A stretch of 64,000 bases of DNA from Ipomoea triloba (lineage: Eukaryota; Streptophyta; Magnoliopsida; Solanales; Convolvulaceae). Within the stretch, counting starts at the first letter, position 1. Every line of letters begins with the position of its first letter. The notes beneath the pieces are model-generated. The model was not told where the DNA came from. It was given only the letters and a program-made list of their open reading frames with translations, and ran no database searches. The DNA lies in contig NC_044916.1 in NCBI RefSeq assembly GCF_003576645.1, positions 489,009 through 553,008 on the forward strand. The letters are read 5' to 3'. The position numbers and the translations under genes were made by a program. Of this stretch, positions 23,887 through 39,889 are shown in pieces.

Positions 23887-26120
23887 TTGTTCAGAATAAT
23901 GGCCGGATTTAAATATAGCTGGTCGGCTGCCAGCTAGCTACAACTTTCCTACTATTATGGCTACACATTGAATGGAAACTCACTTACAATTATTGGCAAG
24001 ATGACTACACATTTGAAAGCTTAAAATTTTTGGAGCTTTATTGACCCTAGTATATCAAATGGAGCAGCCGTTATACGGCGAGATCAATTGGTTCACCCAA
24101 GTATTGATTACTTCATTTTTGGGCAGTTAGCTAGTGCCAAAACAACAAAGGTTGCTTGCATTGAGACATTTTAAAGGTGTCACACAAAGGAGTCAATTGG
24201 GCATAGGAGTCCAAATTGCAGTCGTTGAGAATGTTGTATAACCGATGCGAGATGACCTCTACAGAAACAGTTGATATGTAGTTTTCTCGACTTATTGATA
24301 TGTTGAATAAGATGAATTTATTTAGAGACACTATTGAAGATGGTGCAATGGTTGAAAAAGTTCTTCCTACCATCAATAATTTCCTTATAAAGAGGGGCTA
24401 GTTCAACTCTCCATGGAAATTGCGCATACCTATTGACTTGCTTGGTTTGAGTCAATCTAATTAATTGATATTGTCGTAATTACGATGATGCATTTAAAGA
24501 CGATTGATTCGGCATTCGTAAATAATTTACAAACCACTAAAAGTCTAAAAGTTATATATAATAGTGCTGCCACTGTTGCTAGTCTACCGCCCGACTAGCG
24601 CCTAGCGCCTTCTGCAACCATGGCTGCAATCACGTGGCTTCAATTAGTTCTAATTTCTAACAACCATCTTTAAAAACAATATAAAGTTTGTTCTCAAAAA
24701 TAAAAAAACAATATTTAAAGTTCTAAATCTTGTTTGTTAGCACTTAGCAATAACAAAGCATAATAAAATGAAAGTGGATAATTAAATAAGTTGACTTTAT
24801 AATTAAAAAAATCCTCGATAAATGAAATAATTATTGTGCTAACATACAGAGGAGTTATACTACATATACTCCCACATTTTACTCCCTAACTTTTTACTCC
24901 CTGATGTGGCAAATAAGGATTGGATATTTTCATCATGTGGGTCCTAGGATAGATGTCTACATCACAAGTTTGTGAGAGGAAGTACAAATTGGGAGTATGA
25001 AATGGGAGTACATGTAGTATTTTCCAATAAAGAGTGCCAGAAGACTATTCATGTTCAGATCCGCATCCTATTATTCCGACCTACTTACTCCATGGGAATT
25101 ATTATTATTAAATAAAACATGCATAATTAGCTTGCTGTAATCTACAACTAACATCACCTGCTTCAACATAAATCAACTAAAAGATCAACAAATTTCTTGC
25201 CAAGAACATTCAAGGTTTAAATTTAAATTGAACTCTGTGTATAGAAACAATGAAACATACAATTTGGTTTTGAGTTTTTAAAATATATAGTCCGGTGAAA
25301 GACTTGGATTATCAAATAATAATAATAATAATAATAATAAATCAACAAGTTGCAGCGAGAAAGTTATAGGATATATATATACAATAATCTAATCTAATCT
25401 AAAAACATAATAAGTGTCAATAAAGGTTATACCCTTCATTTATGTCCGTTTTTTCTGTTAAATTCTTTTGTACATTATTCTATTAAAGTTATACTTTACA
25501 ATATATTAGACAAACATACCCCTATCGCTATCTTTTCGACTATTATTACCATGCACATGCATCCACAATATATTTTCTTATTTTCTTCAATAATAATAAT
25601 AATATATACACATTATATATTGGAGTTATATATTAGTTATTTCATAAAATATAAATATAAAATTTATAAAAATATTTTCCATTATTATTATTATTATTAT
25701 TTACAATAATTTAAATATCTAAAATCTAAATAAATTTACAATTTTAATATAAAATATTAATATTTGGCACCTATTTTTTGCGCATCGCGCATAAAAAAAA
25801 AACTAGTGATATAATATATGTGTAAATTCAATGTACTCAACATTAAAACCATCCCATCAATAAATTAGTAGACATTCTAAGTTTCTAATATTGACTTTGA
25901 CAGAGCATGGACGGTGAAGAGCTGGGGCAACTGACAAGCCATGTTCATGCAAATTTATTTATTTAATTTCCAACTTGCAAGGATGGAAGGACAGGGTGTG
26001 TGTGTATGTATGTATATATATATATATGTGATTTAGTGGTACCAAGTTGTACTCTCGTATGGGAGGTTGTAGGTTGGAGCATCCGTGGAGATGGTATTGA
26101 CTATTTGTGCTTTAGTAGAA

Positions 26121-26162
<42 letters not shown>

Positions 26163-26509
26163 ATGATCAGGTGCAAAGGATTTCTCAGGTGAAAAATATG
26201 CACAAATCTCAGCCATTATATTAATTTCGTCCAGATCTATTGCTCTTTTAAAAAATTATACTTCGAATTAACAAAAATTGTGCACTTGAAGGCACAAAGC
26301 ACTCGAAGGCCAAAATTCTGCACTCGAAGGCACAAAGATGTGCAATTGAAGCAATTATGGTGCCAAAAAAGTGAGTTATTCAACTTAAGTGTTATTGAAG
26401 CAATTACACATACAAATCATTTGTAAATCTCAAAAAGAGTTAATTCCAGCAGTGGTCCTCCGACTATGTTGATTTTCTAAAATTAGTCCCCGACTTTTAA
26501 TTTGAACAA
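23887..26509. other. Spacer between gene 3 and the Pack-MULE
   Basis: 24858-25022 is a small foldback MITE (ACTCCCACATTTTACTCCC and complement-like GGGAGTATGAAATGGGAGT). 25070-25290 matches 34650-34900, supporting duplication of the gene 3 and gene 4 blocks. 26033-26120 is SINE-like (GGGAGGTTGTAGGTTGGAG). TA tract at 26121-26158. No gene was recognised. Confidence 0.5.
25390..25806 (+). mobile_element. Helitron-type 3' terminus, putative non-autonomous Helitron
   Basis: A GC hairpin TGCGCATCGCGCA (25780-25792) lies about 10 nt before CTAG (25803-25806), followed by T. This is the layout of plant Helitron 3' ends. The 5' end is a guess (TCTAATCTAAAAAC near 25390). No Rep/helicase coding is present. 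Confidence 0.55.
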
Positions 26510-27783
26510 GAGTAAATACCCAAAATGGTCCCTCGACTATAGCATAATTCACAAATTGGTCCTCGACTTATGATTTTAACCAATAACATCCATGACTTTC
26601 CAATTTTTACCTAATGTAGTCCTCCATTAATGAGTCCGCCAACTCGCCGTGAAACACAAGGGCAGTCACGTAATTTCCACTATTATCCCTCTCCCCTTCA
26701 CTCTCTCCAAAAACCCATTTGGCAGTGCCTCCTCTAGGGGAGTCTCCTCCCCCGCCGAAAACCTAATTACCCATATAAAATTGGCGCTGCTAATAAGCTC
26801 TAGTCCTTTAGCTATTTCTTGAATCTCCTCCCTACTCAAGTAGTACTCGCTCCCAAATGAAAGGTATAGCGTTGAGTGTTTTTGTTTTCCGTCTAGCCAT
26901 TTCATCATCTCTACATCCTCCTCCTTGCCGCCCTTCTTTTCCTGCACTCGGATGAGTGAGCCAATGGGCACTGCGGTGTTGCCGAGCTTCTCAGAGATGT
27001 AGTCGATGTACTTCCCCTCGATTTCCCTGCTAGTGTTGATCAAACAGATTTTAGTGGACAGCTCCATGGCCCTTAGGATGGCGATTCTTTGGTCCAGGTT
27101 GACGTTCTCGTAGTTTTTCCTCAGATTCTTGAGCTCGTCTGGCCTCATGCAGATCTCCGGAAAAGGGAAGCCACTGGTTGTCCGGTGACGTAGCAAGTAG
27201 TGAGCAAAGGCCATGGAGGCTGCCCCGGTGATGCCGTAGCAGACGGTGGGGATTTTCCGCGATGCGGCGGCCTCCGCCGCCCAGGGCTGGAAGACATCGT
27301 AGATGAGCAAGTCGGGTTTGATTCGGTCAAGGATGTCGTAGAAGCTTGGGCTGGCCATTCTGAATACCTTGCAGAGGGTGAGAATGAGGTGGCGAGGGAG
27401 ATCTTTTGTGGTGTGGCGGCTCAGAGGAAGAAGCTCCGGGAAATCGCGGGCGTGGAGATGGATTTCCACCGTGTGGATTTTGTCATAGGGGTTTTAACGG
27501 AAGAGAGGAGTACGGGAGTGGAACAAAAATGGATGTCGAAGTTGCGGTGGTGGAGCTCATTGGCAAGTTCCAGGTAGGGGACGAGGTGGCCATGAGCTAA
27601 CCATGGCAACGAGGTGAAATTACGTGACTGCCCTTGTGTTTCACGGAGAGTTGACGGGCTCATTAACGGAGGACTACATTAGGTAAAAATTGGAAAGCCA
27701 TGGATGTTATTGGTTAAAATCATAAGTCGAGGACCAATTTGTGAATTATGCTATAGTCGATGGACCATTTTGGGTATTTACTC
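26510..27783. mobile_element. Pack-MULE carrying a UDP-glycosyltransferase fragment
   Basis: Perfect 9-bp target duplication TTTGAACAA at 26501-26509 and 27784-27792. Termini GAGTAAATACCCAAAATGG and complement form inverted repeats of about 170 bp (26510-26680, 27614-27783), running through GTGAAACACAAGGGCAGTCA to the captured segment. The inside (26681-27613) is not transposon sequence but a glycosyltransferase gene piece. Long terminal inverted repeats plus a 9-bp TSD are Mutator-like hallmarks. No transposase is present, so movement would need a helper. Confidence 0.9.
26666..27663 (-). pseudogene. Captured UGT (family 1 glycosyltransferase) fragment
   Basis: The minus strand encodes the N-terminal two thirds of a plant UGT. 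It has PWLAHGHLVPYLELANELHH with the usual N-terminal histidine, then after a frameshift between about 27490 and 27469 VEIHLHARDFPELLPL, PDLLIYDVFQPWAAEAAA and LYLSFGSEYYLSREEIQEIA. It stops at GRGIIVEIT where the transposon arm begins, so the PSPG sugar-donor box (WAPQ...HCGW) is absent. The style resembles UGT91/94-type enzymes that extend sugars on glycosides, which is inference. Without the PSPG box and with the frameshift, catalytic activity is not expected. Flanking residues at both ends come from the transposon arms. Confidence 0.85.
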
Positions 27784-27792
27784 TTTGAACAA

Positions 27793-29589
27793 TTTAGGTC
27801 CCTTGACTTTTAAATTCTTTCCAATGTTGGTCATTTCGTCAAATTTTGGTTAAGTTGAGATCAAATGAATGTGTAAAATTGTCTGTTCACATGTCTCCTA
27901 TCCTATAGGCTGTATATATGAATATAATCTCAGTCGAAGTCTCAATCGAAGCCATATAATCTCAGTCGAAATCTCTTCGACTGAGATTATATTCATATAT
28001 ATAGCATATTATCTCCAAACTATTACATCTCTGCAAACTATTATCTGCATATTGCCACCAACAATGGACCACAGGAGGAAGTGTGTAGTCAATCTGCAAA
28101 CAATCACAAAAAATAATAAATTTTAGATCGTAGAGTCAAAATAAAGGTAGCAACTCTTGATTAATGTAATAGTAGAAAACACATGCAAAAAAAAATTGAT
28201 TGTAAAACAGATTTTATTAAAAAAGTCTTATCTCCTTGTGATATAGCATTCTGGTTTTCCTTCATCATAATAATACACAACCAACAATTCATTAAATATC
28301 AAAATACATTTGACTACCCACATACAAAGAGGGAACAAACATTTTTTTTTTTAAAGAAAAATGGATTAATTAAAAAAGAGTCTTGGGGTGGCGAAACCCC
28401 TACAGTCATACAAAAGGGCCGACTGAACAGATGCCGGCTAATATATACACATACACATACAATAATATAACCAATTCAAGTTTTTTTTTTTTCTATTTAA
28501 AGTTTAAAGTTGTAACTAAGTGAAATTGATAAAATGGACGAACTGCTTAGTCATATGCAAGTAGCGCAGCAGATGTGATAGAAGTGAGACCATTTAAGGT
28601 GTCTAAACACACACACACATAAATGCTTACACTACAATAAAGTATGTATAGTGAGGCAGAGATGGAAGAATGAAGATGGAGAAGCCAATTTAGAACCTTA
28701 CAATGACATATAAACACTAGCACTAGAATACTGCAGAATGACTCCAATTACTTCTTGACAAATGATTAAGTTACTTACTAATTAGCAAATCAACATAAAC
28801 ATAAGCATTAAAGCATAATCAATGAATCAATATTATATCAATTATATCAATTAATCAATGAATCAACATTAACCAGTAATCTGTTAATGTGAATCAACAT
28901 TCAATAAGTAGTGAATTAGCAATCGGTGTGCATGTCAATGGAAGACTTCTTCCAGTATGCTGAAATGTTAAAAAGGCATATCAGACAATACCTTAAAATT
29001 TCAATCACAATATTCAAAATATCGGTTGAAAAGAAACCTTATTCAGAGCATTGCTAACACGTCGTAGATAATGTGGCACAGCTTTCCAAAGTGTCTGCTC
29101 AAAATACTTAAGCCTGAAAAATTAAAGATATTAGTTTTCTGAATATATAGACACAAAGTGTAAAACTCACAGAATATTCAAACTTCCATAGATTACCCGC
29201 CCGTACTTCATTAACCGATTAAGTAAAATTAGTAAATAGTCCACATTAACAAATTAAGTAAACACATTAACAGATTAACTAAATAAGTAATTAGTAATTA
29301 ACTAATAATAACAAATTAGAAATTGATGAATTGGGCAGTGGGCACTATGGCAGCAACTAAAAACTTTTTTTAAAAAAAAAAACACAAAATTGGGACAATT
29401 AGGGCAAAAACTATCCGCAATTAGTATCAATTGAATTAGGGCAACTTCAAAATTAGGGAAATTAATGCAAAAATAAAATTAGAAAAATTTAAGGCAAACC
29501 AAAAATTAGGAAAATTAGGTGAACAAATTATTGAAATTAACATTTATAGTTCAAGACTTCAAGGGGTGAGATTTTGAGAAGTTCATGTT
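27793..29589. other. Spacer with a perfect inverted repeat
   Basis: 27913-27939 and 27975-28001 are 27-bp perfect inverted arms around a 35-bp loop that contains further TCAGTCGAAA words. The flank next to the Pack-MULE (27793-27850) resembles its terminal repeats, suggesting insertion into an older related element. No gene was recognised. Confidence 0.5.
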
Positions 29590-29922
29590 AATTAGTAAGG
29601 GAAGAGTCGAAGAAGAGTAGACAACCAAACCTAGCGGTGGCTGGTAAGGGAAGAGCCGAAGAAAAGTAGACAACCAAACCTGCGGTGGCTGGTAAGGGAA
29701 GAGCCGAAGAAGAGTAGACGACCAAACCTGGTGAGCGGTGGCTGGTATCGAGGGCTCGAGGCGATGCAGTGGGTGGTAAGGGAAGAGTCGAAGAAGAGTA
29801 GACGACCAAACCTGGTGAGCAGTGGCTGGTATCGAGGGCTCGAGGCGATGCAGTGGGTGGTAAGGGAAGAGTCGAAGAAGAGTAGACGACCAAACCTTGT
29901 GAGCGGTGGTGGACCAATAGTC
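29590..29922. repeat. Composite minisatellite
   Basis: Five copies of a unit containing GGTAAGGGAAGAGTCGAAG and GTAGACGACCAAACC, first at about 47-bp spacing and then about 90-bp spacing with GTGGCTGGTATCGAGGGC inserted. It produces long open frames in several frames, which I treat as artefacts. Confidence 0.85.
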
Positions 29923-30045
29923 CGATGTAGTATCTGTTCGGAGTTACTTACAATTGCCTCCACTGAGACTCGAACCCACTGGGAGTGTAAACCAGGACAC
30001 CAGGTGCCACTAGACCACAAGGTCTTTGACAGCCCTTTTTTATTT
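29923..30045 (-). mobile_element. tRNA-derived SINE-like sequence
   Basis: On the minus strand an A box TGGTCTAGTGGCA and a B box GGTTCGAGTCT sit about 35 bp apart, as in tRNA-derived SINEs. It adjoins the minisatellite. A related copy is at 11750-11895. Ends are approximate. Confidence 0.65.
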
Positions 30046-31196
30046 ATTTGTTCCGAAATTATAAAATGATAGGATCCGACCTAATTAGATTTGTAAATGT
30101 CTATGATATAGGATGTGATACCTGCATTACGTGAAACTAGTCTCTTTAATTCACGAGAAAGCTCATAACATAATGTACTTCCACTGGAACTTGCCTCCAA
30201 CCATAAATTAAAATGATCAAATTAAAGCATTACAAAGTCTAGAGTTTGCCTATCATCCACCAATTAGTTTGCCTATCATTAACCAATTAATTGAGTGGCA
30301 TGCAAGTCAATTTGGGAGCTGGGGAAAGCCACGCCGATCGAAAATGCCCCGTCCATACGTAGATGACACCAAAGCTACCAGTAGCGGGAATTGAAGAAGC
30401 ACAAATGAAGTGACCGGCAAACATGCAAATACAGCCACTATAATAAGAACTCCCCTTCTGTTTTGCCCAAATACCAGATACACTGTGGCAGAGAAGGCAA
30501 TCATCATAAATATTATGGAGAAAAACAAGGTGAAGAGGCCTATGATTAATCTGTTGGGAAGAGCATATAGGAAGTCTTCTTCTGCATAGCGTGAAGTTAG
30601 AATGGACAAGAAGACAAGCAAGGAAGTAGCTGATGTGAAAAGAGATGCAGCATTTGAGATGGCAAATATTGTGAAAGCATTGTTGTTGGAGAAGATTGGG
30701 AGGCCATTTTCACCGCTGTTGCCACCAGGAACTGTAATGGCAGCTGCAAAGACTATAGTAACAATGAGGGCTGCTGCAATTGTGCATGAATTTGCTGTGT
30801 CTTTCATCCATTTCTCGCCTGCCTCTTTTAACTCCTTATGCTCCTCCGTAAACACCATACTCGGAGTTTTGCTATCTTTATTCTGATATGACAAGAAATA
30901 TGCTGGTGTGATTTTTTTCACTTCCTGCGTGCAGATCAGATGAAATGAATCATATATATGCGCGCCTGTGCGCGTTTTTGTGTGTTAGTTTCCAAAAAAA
31001 AAAAAAAAAATGTTGGTCAGACATCTCCAGCCCCAACTCCAACCAATTTGGTCTGCAAACTGTTGACTTTGATAACCACAAGATCAGATCACACTCAGTG
31101 GGGGATCGGAGAATATATAAGATATTGTGGCAAACCATACCTTAAACCATTGAAGCTCTCGTTGCATTTGAAGAGCTGCACCAGAAACAAGATTTA

Positions 31197-31496
31197 GGGT
31201 GTGTTTGGTTGGGGGTTTAGGCATAAGGTATGGGTATCAAAGTGATTGTTAGTGTTTGGTTGATAGGTTTTGTGAATACTACTATGGGTTTGGAATACCC
31301 CATTAATGGCAAAACCCATACCCTTATTAAATAAGGGTTTCATCTCCCTTCATCATTTCTTCCCCAACTATTAATAATCATTCCCATTCCACCCAACTAC
31401 CAAACATGCTAAATACTTTCACCAAAACCCATTATCCTTACCAAGTATTTGATACCCATTCCGATTCCGATTCCCATGTGCGAACCAAACGCACCC
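31197..31496. mobile_element. Tourist-like (PIF/Harbinger) MITE inside a gene 4 exon
   Basis: TTA target duplication at 31194-31196 and 31497-31499. Terminal inverted repeats GGGTGTGTTTGGTT and AACCAAACGCACCC, one mismatch. Genes 3 and 5 have the uninterrupted site (AAGATTTAGTTTGTGCGG in the gene 3 orientation). Removing element plus one TTA gives exactly the 434-nt exon of genes 3 and 5. Confidence 0.93.
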
Positions 31497-32484
31497 TTAG
31501 TTTGTGCGGAGGTGCCAATTTCCCAGCTAAATGCAAAACGTTATTTTTATTTTTGTCATGATTATCCGAAAAATAAGCCCTAAGCACACCGGTTCCACAA
31601 ACAAGGTTAAAAACATTTTCGCTACGGTTCATTATTGCAATGTGAAGTATATTCTGCTCCATAGAGTTCCAGAAATAAACCGACATAGGATATGCTTCCG
31701 CAATATTTAGGATGACTTGCCAAATGTCTAAACTCGTTGCATCAATGAGTGCTTGTTCTGCCTGTGAGATCACTTGTGTATCAGTTAGGGTTTTGAGTTG
31801 ATTGCACAAGCATTTAAGAAGCTTCACAGCTTGGTGGTGCAGCACCATTTTGTTTACTATGTTCTTCCCTACCAGCCCTGATAGATAGATCGAATTAAAA
31901 CAATAATAAACAAAATCTATTATTTTTACTATTATATATTTTCCAATTAATAAACAAAATCTGATATGGTCATGTTAGGTAGTTATGTATACACACACAT
32001 CCATACATACATACGTTGTAGTAGTGCGGTGATGAGGTGGAAAATTGGTGTAGATGTTGACTCAGACTTAGAAACACCTGCATGCAATAATAAATTTTAC
32101 TACTAACTTTAACTTCGAAATGAGCAGTAATTAATTGGCTGGCAAACACGAGATTGAAAAATTGAATAAGTGTGTATATATATATATATAAAGATAGACG
32201 ATAGAAATGGAAAGTTACTCACAATGGTATATGAAACTTTGCCAAAAGTTTAGACTGTATTTGTTAATAATGGAACAGTCAATACCAACTAGGTCATCCA
32301 AAGCTGACATATAGTTATATAACAACCTCTTATGACGGCCCAAATGAGGGTACCTTACAACCAACTGCAGAGCCAAATCTGTATATATATACATATAAAT
32401 TTCAATTAAATTCTAATGAGCTAGCTAAGCAAAGGCCAAAGAGGCTAATTAAGATGGATAACATATAGTTGGCGGGGCTAGGTA

Positions 32485-32700
32485 ATTTATATCATGGACC
32501 AGGGTCTATATAATATTTTGGACCTTAAATTAAAACAAGGTACAAAATTTATACTTATATATAAAGTACAAAATTTCATAACACAAGACATATAACATAT
32601 ATAGCATTATGGGCACAAGTAGATTGAAAAGATGATGCAGGTACATATATAATTTATACTCGTAATATACATATAATAATTTCATAAGGATGGATTGACT
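32485..32700. mobile_element. Truncated foldback-family fragment
   Basis: Shares TTTATATCATGGACCAGGGT and the following ACACAAGACATATA words with 57112-57790. Located in an intron of gene 4. Confidence 0.5.
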
Positions 32701-33678
32701 AGTATACGTACCATAGAATTTAGATCCGATTAAGGCAACAAGAATATCGACACCAGTTGGGCCTGCATATGGATTAGGCTGGCCGTATTCATCATCCCTA
32801 GTGTGACGAAGGAAATAGAGAAAGGCGTCCTTGCTTTTGCGAATATTCACAGCCGCAAAATGGATGGGGAAAAGACCTCGGTGGCTCGGTTGTCATGAAG
32901 ATAGAGGAGATTAGAATTCCTGGTAACAAGGATATCAGCCACCTCAATGTTTCCCTGCTGGGCAGCGTTGTGAAGTGGGGTCTGCCCATGGACGTCTCTG
33001 GGGCCAAGTTCATGGTCTAAAAATAATGCTACTAGCTTTTCCATAAAGGAGGCATTACCTGCTTTAGCAGCAACGTGCAATGCAGTCTGTAATTGATTGG
33101 CAAGTGGAGATTGAATTGCTGTGGGGTTTTGGTTGAAGAATATTTGAGCATCCTCCCAATTTGCTGCCAATATAGCTCTGTATAGTGGCCGGTATTTGTA
33201 GTAATCAACTGCAACATCAGATCATCTTCATCGTCGTTATCATATCATATCGGCTATGTTTGGCAAACCTAGTTAAAAACGTAGCTGGAAGCTAAAATCT
33301 GAAGAGCTATTAAGCTAGTTTATTTTTGAAAACATTTTCAAACAGAGCTTATAGCTTTTTTTTTGAAAATCAGAGCTTATAGCTTATTAGTAGCTTAAAA
33401 TAGTTATCATATCATATTTAGGTCAGGAAAGCTAGCTACCTAACAAATAGCAAGTTGTTCTATTTGCACCACTTATAAAGCTAACACACTTGTCAAAAGG
33501 TGGTGTAAATAGCAATTAGGGTGGTACAAATAGAATTTCTCTAAGTAAAATAGGAGAAGGAATAACATCATATCATCATATCATGTATGGGGAAGCTAGC
33601 TAGCTAGCTAGAATTAATGAATCAAATTTAAACCACTGTACCTGGATTTTGAGGAAGTGTTTGGGAAGGAGCTGCCAT

Positions 33679-36093
33679 TTAATTTCTGCAAATTTATTCT
33701 ATCCGATGATCTTAACTCAAATGGAAATTGATGGTCTGGCGGGCTATGTTTTATATATAGTTGTTTAGAATAATGGCCGGATTTATATATAGCTGGTCGG
33801 CTGTCAGCTAGCTACAACTTTCCTACTATTATATGGTATGAAGGGTGAAGGGTGATAAAGACGACAAAATGTTATTAATAAAACAAACACCCAATTATTC
33901 CAAACTTGAGGGCCCATTCTTCTTAATTATTGATATAAATGGTTGTTAAATCTATATTACAAATAATAATTCCTTCTTTTTTTTTGAAAACAATAATAAT
34001 AATTCCTTTTAAACAATTACTTTCGAATTCATTACATCATACCATGAATTTATTTATTTTCTCAAATCTGATCTGTTTTTTTTTTGAAAGGAAATCTGAT
34101 CTGTTCAACAACCATCTTTGCTAGCTACCCACTCAATTATTACAGGGATAGCCAAATCAGTCAACCTTGGTAGAAACAAAATTATTTTGAGTTACCAAGT
34201 TTGACTCTATGGAACTATATATTTTTATTGTTTATTGGCTTTCTTCTTTGTCTCTCATGAGTTTGCATTAGTATACATAAAATTTCTTTTAAAAAAAGTT
34301 TGAATGGTATAATATAAAAGTTCCCTCTTGCACGCAAAGGGACATGATGCAAATTAATTAAATCTCAGAATGAGCTGGCCCATCTGGACCATTTTGGACA
34401 GATTGATGTTAAAATGATATTAAACCAAGTCTAAAGTTGGTGGATTGTTAATTTCTTTAGTGGGTTAATTAGTGGTATTTGTTAATGAGGGCAATGGTTA
34501 GTGGTAGGTGTTAGTGCGGTAGTGGTTAGTATTTTTTTTAGCTATAGTTTATTATTTCTTTTATTATAAATAGAATGTGGTACAAAACATTTTCATGTCA
34601 TCATCCAAAGTAATAAAAAGAAAGTTTAAATTTATAATTAATTAATCCGCTTCCTACTCCAAGGGAATTATTCAATAGCACGTCCATAATTGGCTTTTTG
34701 TAATCTACAACATCACTTGCTTCAACATAAATCAACTAAGAAATCAACAAGTTACTCCCAGCCTTAAGGTGTGGATTCTATTTCTAATACAAACATTGAG
34801 AGTTTAGGTTTGAATTGAACATTTTGTCCGTAGAAGTGTGCATGCAGTTTAGTGCTAGAGTTTCAAAGTAAGATTAGCTTGATTTTCCTTTTCATATATA
34901 TGTTTGGAGGTGGGTTCATCAGGTTTAGGATGTAGTTTGGTGAAGTCGGAATACATAGGTTATTAAAGAAAAAAGAAGAAAAAAAAAATAAAAACTTGTG
35001 TAAAATCATCTCATTCTCAATTAATTCCTTATAAGGAAAAATATAATACTTTTTATTTGAAAAAAGTAATATATACTTTTACATCTTCCTTTTCTCATAC
35101 AAGTAATAAGTACTTTATTCTTTGTCGATCGGAAGAAGGCGACTAGTCCAACTAACTAGGCATTGATTTTTTTTTGTGAAAGGCGACGATCAACGATAGT
35201 CGATGGCAGTCAATGACAGTGTGCTTACTAATAACTTGTTGGTTACCGGTAAATTAGACTTATTTCAAAATTTTTTTGTTAATTATTCTAATTACACTTT
35301 CGTGTAAAATTTAAGAGTTTATTTGACCATTCCCAAAATAAAAATGGGAAAATTGTAATTTATGCCCCTCCATAATATGTCAATTATCAATGTCACCCCT
35401 GAATTATTATGGTGTAAATATTGCCCCTCAATTTTTAAAAACGGTACATATATTGCCCCTCCCGTGCTGTAAATATTACCCCTCCTTCGTTACGAGAGGG
35501 GCAATATATGTACCACTTTTGAAAATTGAAGGGCAACATTTACACCACTAATAATTCGGGAGTGACGTTGATAATTGGCATATTATGGAGGGGCAAAAAT
35601 TACAATTTTCCCAATAATTAAATCTCACTTATAAAATATGGTGATAATTATAGAAAATGTCAAAATAACATTTGGGGAACATCACGCTTAGTGAGGATGG
35701 ACAAGAACACTAACAGGATTCCAATTCCCTTGTGCTAAGCAATAACACCCTTAGAATGAATCTTGATGGACCACAATCTACTTTACACTTAAATGTTCAT
35801 TTTTAATATATGGATGGTTTTGGTTCAAAAAAAAAACATAGGGATGGTTTCTTTGGGCAATAGCAGATTCAAACCAAACGTATGGCTCAAAGTAGAAAAT
35901 TTCAATACAAAACCCAAGTATACAAACCAACAAGATAGATAATTCATCTTATGAGAAAATGACCAATTAGCTAGCATAGAGCCTTGTACTCAAAACTTGT
36001 AACTCGGTAATTAATAATATAATCTCAAGTCTACAACAAAACCAAAATGCAAACAACTGATTCATCAATCACATTCCTCAACCCCCCAAAACA
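33679..36093. other. Spacer between gene 4 and RPL11
   Basis: 33749-33760 has a TATA-like CTATATATAAAA (minus strand) upstream of gene 4. 34650-34900 repeats 25070-25290. 35346-35612 holds a MITE, described separately. The rest is AT-rich with no recognised gene. Confidence 0.5.
35346..35612. mobile_element. Foldback MITE, MULE-like
   Basis: Inverted ends GGGAAAATTGTAATTT and AAAATTACAATTTTCCC continue inward as complementary arms (ATGCCCCTCCATAATATG and complement). Flanking 9-mers match at only 6 of 9 positions. A degenerate relative lies at 38641-38985. Confidence 0.75.

Positions 36094-39889
<3,796 letters not shown>

Larger units (their letters stand above)
30307..33678 (-). pseudogene. 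ANK-PGG gene 4: disrupted by an 8-bp duplication and a MITE
   Basis: Exons by homology: 33678-33642 (MAAPSQTLPQNP), 33208-32712, 32378-32223, 31877-31141 and 30924-30307 (PGG domain with four hydrophobic segments). Splice borders are all canonical. Exon 2 is 497 nt against 489 in gene 3. The extra 8 bp is a direct duplication (CCGAGCCACCGAG on the coding strand, about 32876-32888) that shifts the frame inside the ankyrin repeat after NSNLLYLHDNR. Exon 4 is 737 nt, which is 434 plus a 300-bp Tourist-like MITE and 3-bp TSD at 31197-31499. That insertion adds stops before the PGG domain. The PGG exon itself is intact and very close to genes 3 and 5, so the inactivation looks recent. Confidence 0.88.

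Noticed and set aside
28340..28450. Possible gene fragment with GGCGAAACCCCTACAG and GGGCCGACTGAACAG
   Set aside because: Looks like repeat-derived sequence; no open frame or recognisable domain.
29588..30069. Overlapping long open frames of 109-129 residues on both strands
   Set aside because: They are produced by the minisatellite at 29590-29922 running into a SINE; no domain or splice context.
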